DNA from: Thermoguttaceae bacterium
GTDB taxonomy: Bacteria; Planctomycetota; Planctomycetia; Pirellulales; Thermoguttaceae
DNA length: 51,817 bases
Reading direction: 5' to 3'
Assembly (NCBI GenBank): GCA_017447865.1
Contig: JAFSMO010000003.1
Coordinates: 1-51,817, forward strand
Shown here piece by piece: positions 1 through 8,311 of this stretch (its first letter is position 1; the number at the start of each line of letters is the position of its first letter). The notes beneath the pieces are model-generated. The model searched no databases. It was not told where the DNA came from and saw only the letters and a list, made by a program, of their open reading frames with translations. The translations under genes and the position numbers were made by a program.

Positions 1-210
1 GTGGCGGATCTCCGGCGGGATGAATTTCAGCGCGACCCACCGCTCGCCGATGGAGTCCCATGCCTTCCACACGACGCCCATGCCGCCTTTTCCCGCTTCC
101 TTTTCGAGACGGTACTTTCCGCATAGCGTCATGCCGGGCGTGAGGGCCTGAAGCTCAAAATCGCAGGCGATCGTGTTTTCGCCGTCAATGGTTTGGAAAT
201 CTGGATTCAT
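1..210 (-). CDS. Serine/threonine protein kinase, N-terminal fragment (runs off the left edge)
   Basis: Reading the minus strand from the ATG at 208-210 gives 70 codons open to the window edge. Residues 33-63 are the start of a Hanks-type kinase domain: KYRLEKEAGKGGMGVVWKA holds the glycine-rich ATP loop (G40-G45), and VALKF places the ATP-anchoring lysine at K62. About 30 non-kinase residues precede the domain, which suits a cytosolic N-terminus of a PknB-like planctomycete kinase. The catalytic loop and any C-terminal sensor lie outside the window. A weak CCTGAGGG-type ribosome site precedes the ATG. The gene is downstream of xylA on the same strand but a hairpin lies between them, so co-transcription is uncertain. 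Confidence 0.85.
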   Translation of the reverse strand, partial: MNPDFQTIDGENTIACDFELQALTPGMTLCGKYRLEKEAGKGGMGVVWKAWDSIGERWVALKFIPPEIRH

Positions 211-238
211 TTCAAAACCCTCAGGGAGAATTTAAACG

Positions 239-268
239 AAAGGCGGTAACGAGAACGCTGCCGCCTTT
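239..268. terminator. Hairpin between xylA and the kinase gene
   Basis: AAAGGCGG (239-246) pairs perfectly with CCGCCTTT (261-268) around a 14-nt loop. It lies 27 nt beyond the xylA stop. On the plus strand it is followed by CATTTTTTC; on the minus strand the tail is only moderately T-rich. It probably ends xylA transcription, but efficiency is unclear. Confidence 0.5.
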
Positions 269-294
269 CATTTTTTCAGGTTAAAAACCAGAGA

Positions 295-1611
295 CTAGAA
301 GATGTAACGGTTCACGACGTTCTCGTAAAGTTCCTGGTTTCCGGAAACGATCCCTTCCACGTTCCCCTTCGCGAGCATGTACGCCTCAAGGGATTTGAAG
401 TCGTGTTTGCCGGCTTCGATCTCGGCGCCAATGCCGGAATCCCAGCTGGAGTAGCGTTTCTGGACCATCTCGTCCAGCACTCCGTCCGCGCGCATCTGGG
501 CAGCGATTTTCAGCCCCTTCGCGAACGTATCCATCCCGCCGATGTGGGCGAAGAAAACGTCTTCGGGCGTCCAGCTGTCGCGGCGCACTTTGGCGTCGAA
601 GTTCAGACCGCCGGTCTTGAATCCGCCGTACTTCAGCAGGATGAGCATGATTTTCACCGTCATGTAAATGTCGGTCGGGAACTGGTCCGTGTCCCAGCCG
701 AGGAGCATGTCGCCGGCGTTCGCGTCGATCGAGCCGAGGAAGCCCTGCATGGCGCAGTATTCCAGCTCGTGTTCCACCGTGTGACCGGCCAGAGTCGCGT
801 GGTTCGTTTCGATGTTCATCTTCACTTTGTCGGCCAGGCCGTAGGCGCGGAGGAAGTTGATGCACGCGGCCGAGTCGAAGTCGTACTGGTGCTTGGTCGG
901 TTCTTTCGGTTTCGGCTCAAAGTAGAACTGACCGGTGAAGCCGATCTCTTTGGCGTAATCGACGGCCATGTGCATGAACCGCGCCAGATTATCGACTTCA
1001 CGCTTCATGTTGGTGTTCCAGAGGCACATGTAGCCTTCGCGGCCGCCCCAGAACGTGTAGCCTTTGGCGCCCAGTTCGAGCGAGACTTCGAGCGCTTTCT
1101 TGACCTGCGCCGCGGCATAGGCGAACGAGTCGGCGTTGCAGGAAGTCGCTGCGCCGTGCATGTAGCGCGGATTTCCGAAGAGGTTCGCGGTGCCCCAGAG
1201 CATTTTCACGCCGGTGCGGGCGATCTCGTCTTTGAAGACTTTCACGACTTCGTCCAGATTTTTGTTCGTTTCGGCGAGCGTCGCTCCTTCCGGGGCCACG
1301 TCACGGTCGTGGAAGCAGAAGTACGGCATCTGGAGCTTCTGGCAGATCTCGAAGAAGACCTTGACGCGCTTCTGGGCGTTGGCGACGTCATCGACGGGGC
1401 CTTCCCACGGGCGGCTCATCGTGGCGGAGCCGAACGGATCGACGCCGTTCATGCGCATGGTGTGCCAGAACGCGGCGGAAAAGTTGAAATGGTCCTTCAT
1501 GGGCTTGCCTTCAACGACCTCGTCCGGATTGTAATGCCGGAACGCGAACGGGTTGGTGCTCTGCGGGCCTTCGAATTTGACTTGCGGAATGTTGGGAATG
1601 TACTCTGCCAT
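295..1611 (-). CDS. xylA: Xylose isomerase
   Basis: This enzyme interconverts D-xylose and D-xylulose in the cytosol, using two divalent metals. The 438-aa product (usual family length about 440) carries the family signatures: [10 protein letters not shown] with the catalytic His/Asp pair, WGGREGY, the metal-binding [13 protein letters not shown] segment, [10 protein letters not shown] and GSIDAN. The frame stays open upstream to 1728, but the extra 39 residues do not fit the family. The ATG at 1611 is chosen because [10 protein letters not shown] matches the normal start and GGAG lies 8-9 nt before it. The gene is divergent from rhaA with about 270 bp between starts. No xylulokinase is in the window. 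Confidence 0.97.
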   Translation of the reverse strand: MAEYIPNIPQVKFEGPQSTNPFAFRHYNPDEVVEGKPMKDHFNFSAAFWHTMRMNGVDPFGSATMSRPWEGPVDDVANAQKRVKVFFEICQKLQMPYFCFHDRDVAPEGATLAETNKNLDEVVKVFKDEIARTGVKMLWGTANLFGNPRYMHGAATSCNADSFAYAAAQVKKALEVSLELGAKGYTFWGGREGYMCLWNTNMKREVDNLARFMHMAVDYAKEIGFTGQFYFEPKPKEPTKHQYDFDSAACINFLRAYGLADKVKMNIETNHATLAGHTVEHELEYCAMQGFLGSIDANAGDMLLGWDTDQFPTDIYMTVKIMLILLKYGGFKTGGLNFDAKVRRDSWTPEDVFFAHIGGMDTFAKGLKIAAQMRADGVLDEMVQKRYSSWDSGIGAEIEAGKHDFKSLEAYMLAKGNVEGIVSGNQELYENVVNRYIF

Positions 1612-1756
1612 TGAATGATCTCCAGGCTGAAAACGGGTTGAAACTAAAAAACACGAAGAAAACTCTTCACTTTTCATTTTAGCAAACGGAAATCGTTTTG
1701 AAAAGGGGAGAGAAAGAAATTTTTCCATTTTTTTTGAAAATTTCCCCCCCGAGGGC

Positions 1757-1785
1757 TGGTAATTTTTCGGCGTTTTGACTATAAT
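1757..1785 (+). promoter_or_regulatory. Probable promoter of rhaA
   Basis: A perfect -10 TATAAT sits at 1780-1785 in the context GACTATAATAAA. The -35 region at 1757-1762 is poor. The element is about 95 bp before the rhaA ATG in the intergenic region shared with divergent xylA. A seven-C run (1744-1750) lies just upstream. Confidence 0.5.
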
Positions 1786-1846
1786 AAAAGAATCGTGTGT
1801 TTCGCAGGCGCTCGCTAAAACGGGACCCGAAGTTAATTCACATTAC

Positions 1847-1867
1847 ATTCGTTCTTCATTCTTCATC
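1847..1867. repeat. Single heptamer-repeat arm upstream of rhaA
   Basis: Three TTC(G/A)TTC-like heptads occur directly before the rhaA ribosome site. They match the right arm of the inverted-repeat element near 49.78-49.81 kb. No partner arm or core is present, so this may be a remnant. Confidence 0.45.
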
Positions 1868-1878
1868 AGGAGAAAAAC

Positions 1879-3120
1879 ATGACCACTTTCGACTCGGCCA
1901 AAGAACTTTACGCGAATATCGGCGTTGATGTGGACGCCGCCCTCCAGAAACTTCAGAACGTCAAGATCTCCATGCATTGCTGGCAGGGCGATGATGTGAG
2001 CGGCTTTGAAAACTCCGGCGACCTGACCGGCGGAATCGCCGCGACCGGCAACTACCCCGGAAAAGCCCGCAACGCCGAGGAACTGATGGCCGACATGGAC
2101 AAAGCGTTCTCCCTGATCCCGGGCAAACACAAGATCAACCTCCACGCCTGCTACGCCATCACCGACGAGCATCCGGACCGGAACGAACTGGAGCCGAAGC
2201 ACTTCCAGGCGTGGGTCGATTTCGCGAAGAAACGCAAGCTGGGGCTGGACTTCAACCCGACCTTCTTCTCGCACCCGAAAGCCGCGGACGGGCTGACGCT
2301 TTCCCACCCGGACCCGGGGATCCGGAAGTTCTGGATCGAGCACGGCAAGTGCTGTCGCCGGATCACCGAGTTTTTCGGCCGTGAGCTGAACCAGCTCAGC
2401 CTCGATAATGTGTGGATCCCGGACGGTCTGAAAGAGATCCCGGCCGACCGTCTCACGCCGCGCCGCCGCCTGAAGGAATCGCTCGACGAACTGTTCAGCG
2501 AGCAGCTCGACCCGCGCTTCATCATCGACAGTGTGGAGTCGAAGGTCTTCGGGATCGGGCTGGAAGCGTACACCGTCGGGTCGCACGAGTTCTACATGAA
2601 TTACGCGGCCAAAACCGGCGTGCTCTGCCTGCTCGATAATGGGCACTTCCACCCGACGGAAAACGTCGCGGACAAGATCCCGTCGCTGCTTCTGTTCGCG
2701 GACAAACTGGCCCTGCACGTGACCCGCCCGATGCGTTGGGACTCCGACCACGTGGTCATTCTGAACGATGATCTGCGCGACATTGCGAACGAGATCGTCC
2801 GCTGCGACGCTCTGGACCGCGTGCTCATCGGCCTCGACTTCTTCGACGCGAGCGTGAACCGGATCGCCGCCTGGGTCATCGGAATGCGCAACATGCAGCG
2901 CGCCCTGCTGGCCGCTTTGCTGACGCCGCACAAGAAACTCGCCCGCCTCCAGCAGGAAGGGAAGTTCTACGAAATGATGGCGCTCAATGAGGAGCTCAAG
3001 ACGTACCCGCTCGGCGCCGTTTGGGACCACTTCTGCGAGATCAACAAAGTCCCGGTCCGCGAAGCGTGGCTCAATCGCGTGAAGCGGTACGAAAAGGACG
3101 TTTTGAGCAAGAGAAACTGA
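1879..3120 (+). CDS. rhaA: L-rhamnose isomerase
   Basis: This enzyme converts L-rhamnose to L-rhamnulose, the first step of rhamnose breakdown. The 413-aa product aligns from end to end with enterobacterial RhaA (about 419 aa). Recognisable segments are [15 protein letters not shown] near residue 30, [33 protein letters not shown], the metal-ligand segments GHFHPTE and RWDSDHV, and [20 protein letters not shown]. An AGGAG ribosome site precedes the ATG by about 7 nt. Divergence from xylA and the following secreted hydrolase fit use of plant pectin or hemicellulose. No rhamnulokinase or aldolase is in the window. Confidence 0.97.
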   Translation: MTTFDSAKELYANIGVDVDAALQKLQNVKISMHCWQGDDVSGFENSGDLTGGIAATGNYPGKARNAEELMADMDKAFSLIPGKHKINLHACYAITDEHPDRNELEPKHFQAWVDFAKKRKLGLDFNPTFFSHPKAADGLTLSHPDPGIRKFWIEHGKCCRRITEFFGRELNQLSLDNVWIPDGLKEIPADRLTPRRRLKESLDELFSEQLDPRFIIDSVESKVFGIGLEAYTVGSHEFYMNYAAKTGVLCLLDNGHFHPTENVADKIPSLLLFADKLALHVTRPMRWDSDHVVILNDDLRDIANEIVRCDALDRVLIGLDFFDASVNRIAAWVIGMRNMQRALLAALLTPHKKLARLQQEGKFYEMMALNEELKTYPLGAVWDHFCEINKVPVREAWLNRVKRYEKDVLSKRN

Positions 3121-3137
3121 AAGATTCTTCCCAACGG

Positions 3138-3170
3138 GGGCCTCAAACTGCATGCGCGAGGCCCTCTTAC
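3138..3170 (+). terminator. Hairpin after rhaA
   Basis: GGGCCTC (3138-3144) pairs with GAGGCCC (3158-3164), followed by the short tail TCTTAC. It lies between the rhaA stop and the next start, 57 nt apart, so it may only reduce read-through. Confidence 0.4.
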
Positions 3171-3176
3171 ATTCCG

Positions 3177-6100
3177 ATGAACCACCACGCCCGCAATTCG
3201 TTTTTCGTTCTGGCTCTCGCTTTTTTGAGCCTCTTTTTCACTTTCCCACGCCTCGCCAGCGCGGAAACGGCCCAGCTCGATCTGACGGCCGGCACGCTGC
3301 GCGTCGTTCCGAGGGACGAAACCCGCACGCCGATCCTTCCCGAAGCGCTCCCCACCGCGGCCAAGCGCCCCGATTTGAAGGGCCTGCGCTTCGACTGGGA
3401 CACGTCGTTGAGCCCGTACATTGAAATGCTGTTTCGCAAGGTGATCTCCCTCCCGGCTTTTGAAGAGGCGAAAGTCTGCGCGCGGTTCTGGGCGCCCACC
3501 GGCTGCCCCGTCCGTGGGTTCAACGTCCGTTTTCGCGACGCGGAAGGCGAGATCCTGCAGTTCCCCGCTGAGGCCAATTTCCTCAAAGGCGGCTTCTTCG
3601 AGGTGAAGTGGACCATTCGCCCCGACGGCGCGTCCGGGTCGTGGGGGATCGAAAAGCTGAACCGGATCGTCGATATGCCGGCGGTCATGCACTCGATGGT
3701 GGTCGGCTACCAGGAAAAAATCAAGAACGGCGAGGTCTGGCTCCTCGGTCTGACGGTCGAAACGGTCCCGCCCGTCCCCGCCGGGCAGCGGGAAGCGTCG
3801 ATGGTGAACGCCGCGCGGCCCATCGTCCCGGACGACGGAAGCGAGTATTACCGCAAACCGGACGGCTGGGGAAAGAACGATTTCGAGTTCCGCGACGGGA
3901 AGATTTTCGTCTCCAACGCGGTGACCGGCGGCGGGTTCGTCGAGCATAAACTCCACGTCACGCGCTGGGTGAACAAGCCGGTGAAACTCGTTCTGGAAAC
4001 GGAGCGTCTGGCCGGGCGTGCGTCGATTGGTGCCATTTTCGCCTACGCCGACAAAGAGCAGACCGACTCGCTGAAAGACCGCTTCCCGACCCCGCTGGTG
4101 GAAATTCCGGAAGGCCGCGGGACGGTGGAGATCGATCTGACGGAAACCCTCGCGCCGGCGCAGTGGCCGGTCCGCCCGCTTCATTTCACGTTTGAGCGGC
4201 TGGACTGCAAAGACGCGGAGGGGAAGCAGATCCCGGCCGCTTTCATCGTTCATTCGATCCGGCTCGTTCAGCGCCAAACCGCGGCCGAGGCGGTCGATTT
4301 TGCCGTGGAGACGGACAATCCGATCCACGTGCTGAAACTCGGAGAAGAATCGGGTCTGCGTTTCCGCTTCACGAATCGCGGCGACCGGGACGGCGACTTC
4401 ACGTTCCGGATGGAGTACGAAAACTACTTCGGCCAGACGCGGACCGAAACGCTTTCCGCCTCGCTGAAGGCCGGCCAGACCAAAACGCTTGAGCCGAAAT
4501 GGCGCCCGGACTCGTTCGGGCACTGGGACCTTCGCGCGACGGTTTCTGAAGATCATTTCCCGGGGATCACGGCGGTCAAAGAGCGTTCCATCGCCTACTT
4601 CAAGCCGTCCGGCCCGACCCCGCGCCTGGGCGACGGCCAGTTCCTTTTCAGCGTCTGCACGCACACGGAACGCTGGGGCGAGGTGGACCGCGACCGTGAG
4701 GTCCTCGCGTCGGCGCTCTGCGGAGTTAAAGTCGTCCGCCTGGGGATCGGCTGGGCCGGTGCGGAGCCTCGAAAGGGCGAGTGGAACTGGACCATGAAGG
4801 ACGAGCTGGTCGAAAAGTACGCCAAAGTCGGGATCGAGCCGCAGTTTATTCTCAGCTCCACGCCGACCTGGGCGCTTCCCGAGGCTCTGCGGAACGACAA
4901 AACGATTCAGGGCTGGAAATACCGCTGCGAAAACCTGGAGGACTGGAAGAATTACGTGCGGACCGTCGCGAAGCGCTACCTCGGAAAAGTGCGGTTTTAC
5001 GAAAACTGGAACGAGCCGGACCTTCTGGGCTTCAGTGCGATGAACCTCGACGATTACGTTTCGCTGCAGAAAGCCGCTTTTGAGGCCCTGCACGAAGTGG
5101 ACCCGAAGCTGGTCTGCATGACCGGCGGTTTCGCGACGCTGGGCCGCCACGCGGGGCTGATTTACCCCGAGTTCCAGCGCGATTTTCTCGCCGCGGCGAA
5201 AGGGTACTTCGACGTTCACGCCTTCCACGCCCACGGCTGGTTCGACGGCTACCGCGTGCAGATCGACGACCGGTTCATGCCGATCCGGCGCGAAACGGGC
5301 ACGGACTCCGTGCCGTGGTACAGCAACGAGACGGCCATGACGTCCGTCGGGAATCAACGCCCTCGCCAGGCGCAGAACCTTTTCAAAAAGCTGACCTTCG
5401 CCTGGGCGCGCGGAGCTATCGGCTACACGTGGTACGACCTGCGCGACGACGGCTACGACCCGCGCTACGGCGAGCACCACTTCGGGATGGTCACGAACGA
5501 TTTTTACCCCAAGCCGGTCTATTCCGTGTACAATATGCTGACGGCGAACTACTCGGCGATGCAGACCGCCCTGGACGTTTCGCCGGATGAGACCGCCTGC
5601 ATTTACGCGTTTTCCGGCGGCAAAACGATTTTGCTGGCCGCGTGGACCGAGTCCCGGCTGAAGGAGACGCGCCACTTCGTGATCCGCACGGACGCGAAGT
5701 CGGCCACGCTGATCGACCTGATGGGGAACGAAACACCGGTGGAGATCCGCGAGGGCCACGCCGTTCTGGAAGTCGCGCCGGTTCCCGTGACGCTGAAACT
5801 TGAGGACGCGACGGTCGGCGAGCCGCTCGGCGAGCTGGTGAAAGCCACGGTTTCGGGCGACTGCGTGCCGGGCCGCGTGACGGAACTGACGCTGAATTTC
5901 CTCAATCCGCTAGCGGCCGACGCGGATTTTGAGGTCCAGCCGCTTCCGCTTTTCGGCCTTTCGTACCCGACTGAGGCGCGGACGGTCCACTGCGGGCCGC
6001 TCGGGTCCTGGAAAATCACGCTCGAAATGAACGTCGGGCCCGATTTCACCTCCGCGTCCATCCTGCCGGTCCTTTACAAACTGCGCGGGACGAACTGGGA

Positions 6101-6626
6101 GGGGATCGTTTACCTCCCGCTGAAACCAGCGTACTGGCTCGAGGCGGATTTCCGTCCGGGCGCGCCGTCCAACCCGGTTTTGAACTGCCGCACGCCCCTG
6201 ACGCCGGCCGACCCGGCCAACGCGCACCGGCTCTGGAAAGGGCCGGAGGATCTGAAGGCGGAATGCCTCGCGGCGGCGACGGCGGACGCGCTGAAAGTCC
6301 GGTTCATCGTGCAGGACGACGCGGCGGCGGAGGGAGATTTCGCCTCCGTGCTGGTTTCGATCCCCGGAAAGCCGGACTCGTTCCGCGAGTTCCGAAGTGA
6401 AAAACCGATTCAAAGGGACGGTGCGCAGGCCGTTTACGAGTTCACGATCCCATGGACCGAACTGGGAACCACGCGTGATGCGCTGGCTTCCGACGGTCTG
6501 TTCCTGGATTTCCTGGTGGGGGACGACGACGGGGAGGGCCTCGACACGCTGCTCCACACGCGCCCCAAACCGCCCGCCGCGGAGAATCTGGAAGACTCGA
6601 CGCGGTATTTAAAGGCCAAAGATTAA
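3177..6626 (+). CDS. Large secreted clan GH-A glycoside hydrolase (GH39/GH5-like) with accessory domains
   Basis: The 1149-aa product starts with a signal peptide (hydrophobic run at residues 8-28, cleavage near LASAE). Residues about 30-480 are beta-rich accessory domains. A (beta/alpha)8 domain follows from about residue 490 to 860: FYENWNEPD gives the probable acid/base E613 and YSNETAMTS the probable nucleophile E718, the spacing expected of clan GH-A. The C-terminal 200 residues resemble CBM9-like carbohydrate-binding domains. The frame is open upstream to 3021 inside rhaA, but the ATG at 3177 begins the signal peptide. Position after rhaA and before a sugar porter suggests a rhamnose-containing glycan as substrate; the exact GH family is not certain. 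Confidence 0.75.
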   Translation: MNHHARNSFFVLALAFLSLFFTFPRLASAETAQLDLTAGTLRVVPRDETRTPILPEALPTAAKRPDLKGLRFDWDTSLSPYIEMLFRKVISLPAFEEAKVCARFWAPTGCPVRGFNVRFRDAEGEILQFPAEANFLKGGFFEVKWTIRPDGASGSWGIEKLNRIVDMPAVMHSMVVGYQEKIKNGEVWLLGLTVETVPPVPAGQREASMVNAARPIVPDDGSEYYRKPDGWGKNDFEFRDGKIFVSNAVTGGGFVEHKLHVTRWVNKPVKLVLETERLAGRASIGAIFAYADKEQTDSLKDRFPTPLVEIPEGRGTVEIDLTETLAPAQWPVRPLHFTFERLDCKDAEGKQIPAAFIVHSIRLVQRQTAAEAVDFAVETDNPIHVLKLGEESGLRFRFTNRGDRDGDFTFRMEYENYFGQTRTETLSASLKAGQTKTLEPKWRPDSFGHWDLRATVSEDHFPGITAVKERSIAYFKPSGPTPRLGDGQFLFSVCTHTERWGEVDRDREVLASALCGVKVVRLGIGWAGAEPRKGEWNWTMKDELVEKYAKVGIEPQFILSSTPTWALPEALRNDKTIQGWKYRCENLEDWKNYVRTVAKRYLGKVRFYENWNEPDLLGFSAMNLDDYVSLQKAAFEALHEVDPKLVCMTGGFATLGRHAGLIYPEFQRDFLAAAKGYFDVHAFHAHGWFDGYRVQIDDRFMPIRRETGTDSVPWYSNETAMTSVGNQRPRQAQNLFKKLTFAWARGAIGYTWYDLRDDGYDPRYGEHHFGMVTNDFYPKPVYSVYNMLTANYSAMQTALDVSPDETACIYAFSGGKTILLAAWTESRLKETRHFVIRTDAKSATLIDLMGNETPVEIREGHAVLEVAPVPVTLKLEDATVGEPLGELVKATVSGDCVPGRVTELTLNFLNPLAADADFEVQPLPLFGLSYPTEARTVHCGPLGSWKITLEMNVGPDFTSASILPVLYKLRGTNWEGIVYLPLKPAYWLEADFRPGAPSNPVLNCRTPLTPADPANAHRLWKGPEDLKAECLAAATADALKVRFIVQDDAAAEGDFASVLVSIPGKPDSFREFRSEKPIQRDGAQAVYEFTIPWTELGTTRDALASDGLFLDFLVGDDDGEGLDTLLHTRPKPPAAENLEDSTRYLKAKD

Positions 6627-6757
6627 AAACTAACGAATGACGAGTTTCGGACGACTACGGGGGCGGGGCTGATTTTCCCGCGCCGCTTTTCATCCGGGTC
6701 AAGATTCGTCGTTCAGGATCCATTTCGTTTAATTAAAAAATTCAAAGAGGAAAAACC

Positions 6758-8125
6758 ATGAGTGACTCCACTACTTCAACCCCTTCGCCCTGGAAACAGA
6801 CGATCATCGCGTCGATGACCAGTTACATTGACGCCGGCTCCATCGTGGCGGGCGCGGCGGGTCTTGCGCTTTGGGAGAAATACCTGGGTCTGGAAAGCTG
6901 GCAGACCGGGCTCTTGACCATGTGCAGCTCAAACGCCATTGGGGCGGCCATCGGCGCGCTGATCGGCGGCGTTCTGTGCGACAAATTCGGGCGCAAATTC
7001 GTTTATACGTACGACCTTCTGGTCTACATGTTCGGGATGCTCTTCATCGTTTTCGGATTCAGCACGCCCCAAATGTCCATTAATCTCGGCTACATCTTCT
7101 TCCTTTTCGGCTACCTGACGATCGGTCTGGCGGTCGGCGCGGACGTCGTGGCCTCCTGGACGCTGATTGCGGAACAGGCTCCGGCCGAAAACCGAGCGCG
7201 GCACTGCGGCTCGGCGCAGGTCTTCTGGGCGATCGGCCCCGCGGTCGTTCTGCTCATGCAGTCGGCTTTGAGTTTCTTCCTCGGCGAGGAGAATGCGCTG
7301 CTCGGGAACCGCATCGTGTTTGGGCACCTGATCGTCGTCGCGTTCGTGGTGTGGCTTTTGCGTCTTGGAATGCCGGAGTCCGATAACTGGAAGAAGGCGA
7401 AGGAGCAGGAAGCGGCCCTGATCGCCTCCGGGAAGGTGAAGCGGCTCGGAATGATCAACCTCCTCTCGCCGACCAACCTGAAAACGGTCCTCTTCCTCTG
7501 CGGCGTGTACGTCGTCTGGAACCTGGCGGCCGGCACGATGGGAATGCTCCTTCCTTACATTTACCAGAACGTCGGCGGGATCTCCAACTCGCTGAGCTGC
7601 GCGCTGACGGTGATCCTTTTCGTCGCGTCAGCCATTTCGACGCTCACGATCTTCATGGCTCTGGGCGACCGCATCAGCCGCCGGCTGATCTACTGCGTCA
7701 TTGGGCTTCTTTTCGTCATCGCGTGGGGACTCTTCCTCCTGCCGGGCGAAGTTTACGCGAAATACCAGTTCACCGTCCCGGTACTCGGCGCGGTCCCGCT
7801 CGTTTTCGTGCTGATCTCCATCCTCATGGGGATCAATAACGGGTCGGGCCAGCAGGCGTTTTACCAGCTTTGGTGCAACGAACTGTTCCCGTCACATTAC
7901 CGTGCGTCGGCGCAGGGCTTCACGTTCTTCATGGCCCGCATCACGGTCGGGCTCTGGACCGCTGCCGTGCCGGTGATCATGGGAGAAAACGGCGAGAACT
8001 TCGCGACTGCCGCGGCGATCATGGTCGGCTTCGCGCTCTTCAGCATGCTGGTCGGAACGATTTTCGCGCCGAATACTTCCGGAAAGACCCTCGAGCAGAT
8101 CGAGGAGGAGCGCTACGGCAAATAG
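6758..8125 (+). CDS. MFS sugar porter
   Basis: The 455-aa protein has about 12 predicted membrane helices and the MFS motif A between helices 2 and 3 (GGVLCDKFGRKFVY). The charged central loop around residues 205-230 (NWKKAKEQEAALIASGKVKR) separates the two six-helix halves. The general pattern is that of sugar-porter MFS proteins moving monosaccharides with protons. AGAGGA lies 7-8 nt before the ATG. It follows the glycoside hydrolase after 131 nt that contain only a weak GC-rich hairpin. The cargo is likely rhamnose, xylose or an oligosaccharide, inferred from neighbours only. Confidence 0.88.
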   Translation: MSDSTTSTPSPWKQTIIASMTSYIDAGSIVAGAAGLALWEKYLGLESWQTGLLTMCSSNAIGAAIGALIGGVLCDKFGRKFVYTYDLLVYMFGMLFIVFGFSTPQMSINLGYIFFLFGYLTIGLAVGADVVASWTLIAEQAPAENRARHCGSAQVFWAIGPAVVLLMQSALSFFLGEENALLGNRIVFGHLIVVAFVVWLLRLGMPESDNWKKAKEQEAALIASGKVKRLGMINLLSPTNLKTVLFLCGVYVVWNLAAGTMGMLLPYIYQNVGGISNSLSCALTVILFVASAISTLTIFMALGDRISRRLIYCVIGLLFVIAWGLFLLPGEVYAKYQFTVPVLGAVPLVFVLISILMGINNGSGQQAFYQLWCNELFPSHYRASAQGFTFFMARITVGLWTAAVPVIMGENGENFATAAAIMVGFALFSMLVGTIFAPNTSGKTLEQIEEERYGK

Positions 8126-8158
8126 GCTGGACCTTTTAAAGTAGTCCGTAGTCTTTTT

Positions 8159-8294
8159 AAGTAGTCAGTAGTCAGTGGTCAGTAGTCAGCGTTCTGCCTT
8201 CGGCAGAATATGGGAATGCAAGCGAGAAAGTGAATCCCATATTTCGGCGCAGCCGAAACGCTGACTACTGACCACTGACCACTGACTACTTTTT
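8159..8294. repeat. Heptamer-armed inverted-repeat element (R1)
   Basis: The left arm at 8159-8191 is built from GTAGTCA/GTGGTCA heptads and ends in GCG. The right arm at 8259-8294 is its near-perfect reverse complement. The interior holds two triloop hairpins, TTCTGCC-TTC-GGCAGAA (8192-8208) and TTTCGGC-GCA-GCCGAAA (8242-8258), plus the pair ATATGGGA (8208-8215)/TCCCATAT (8235-8242). It follows the MFS gene stop by about 30 nt and could fold as a cruciform or RNA stem and act as a terminator. No transposase is encoded. Confidence 0.85.
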
Positions 8295-8311
8295 AACCGG
8301 GTTTACGATTT

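Noticed and set aside
2967..5759. Very long minus-strand open frame opposite rhaA and the hydrolase
   Set aside because: Arg/Val/Ala-rich shadow of GC-rich codons; the plus-strand genes have clear families. The same applies to long antisense frames at 24954-27188, 28476-30410, 32912-34558 and 49990-51519.
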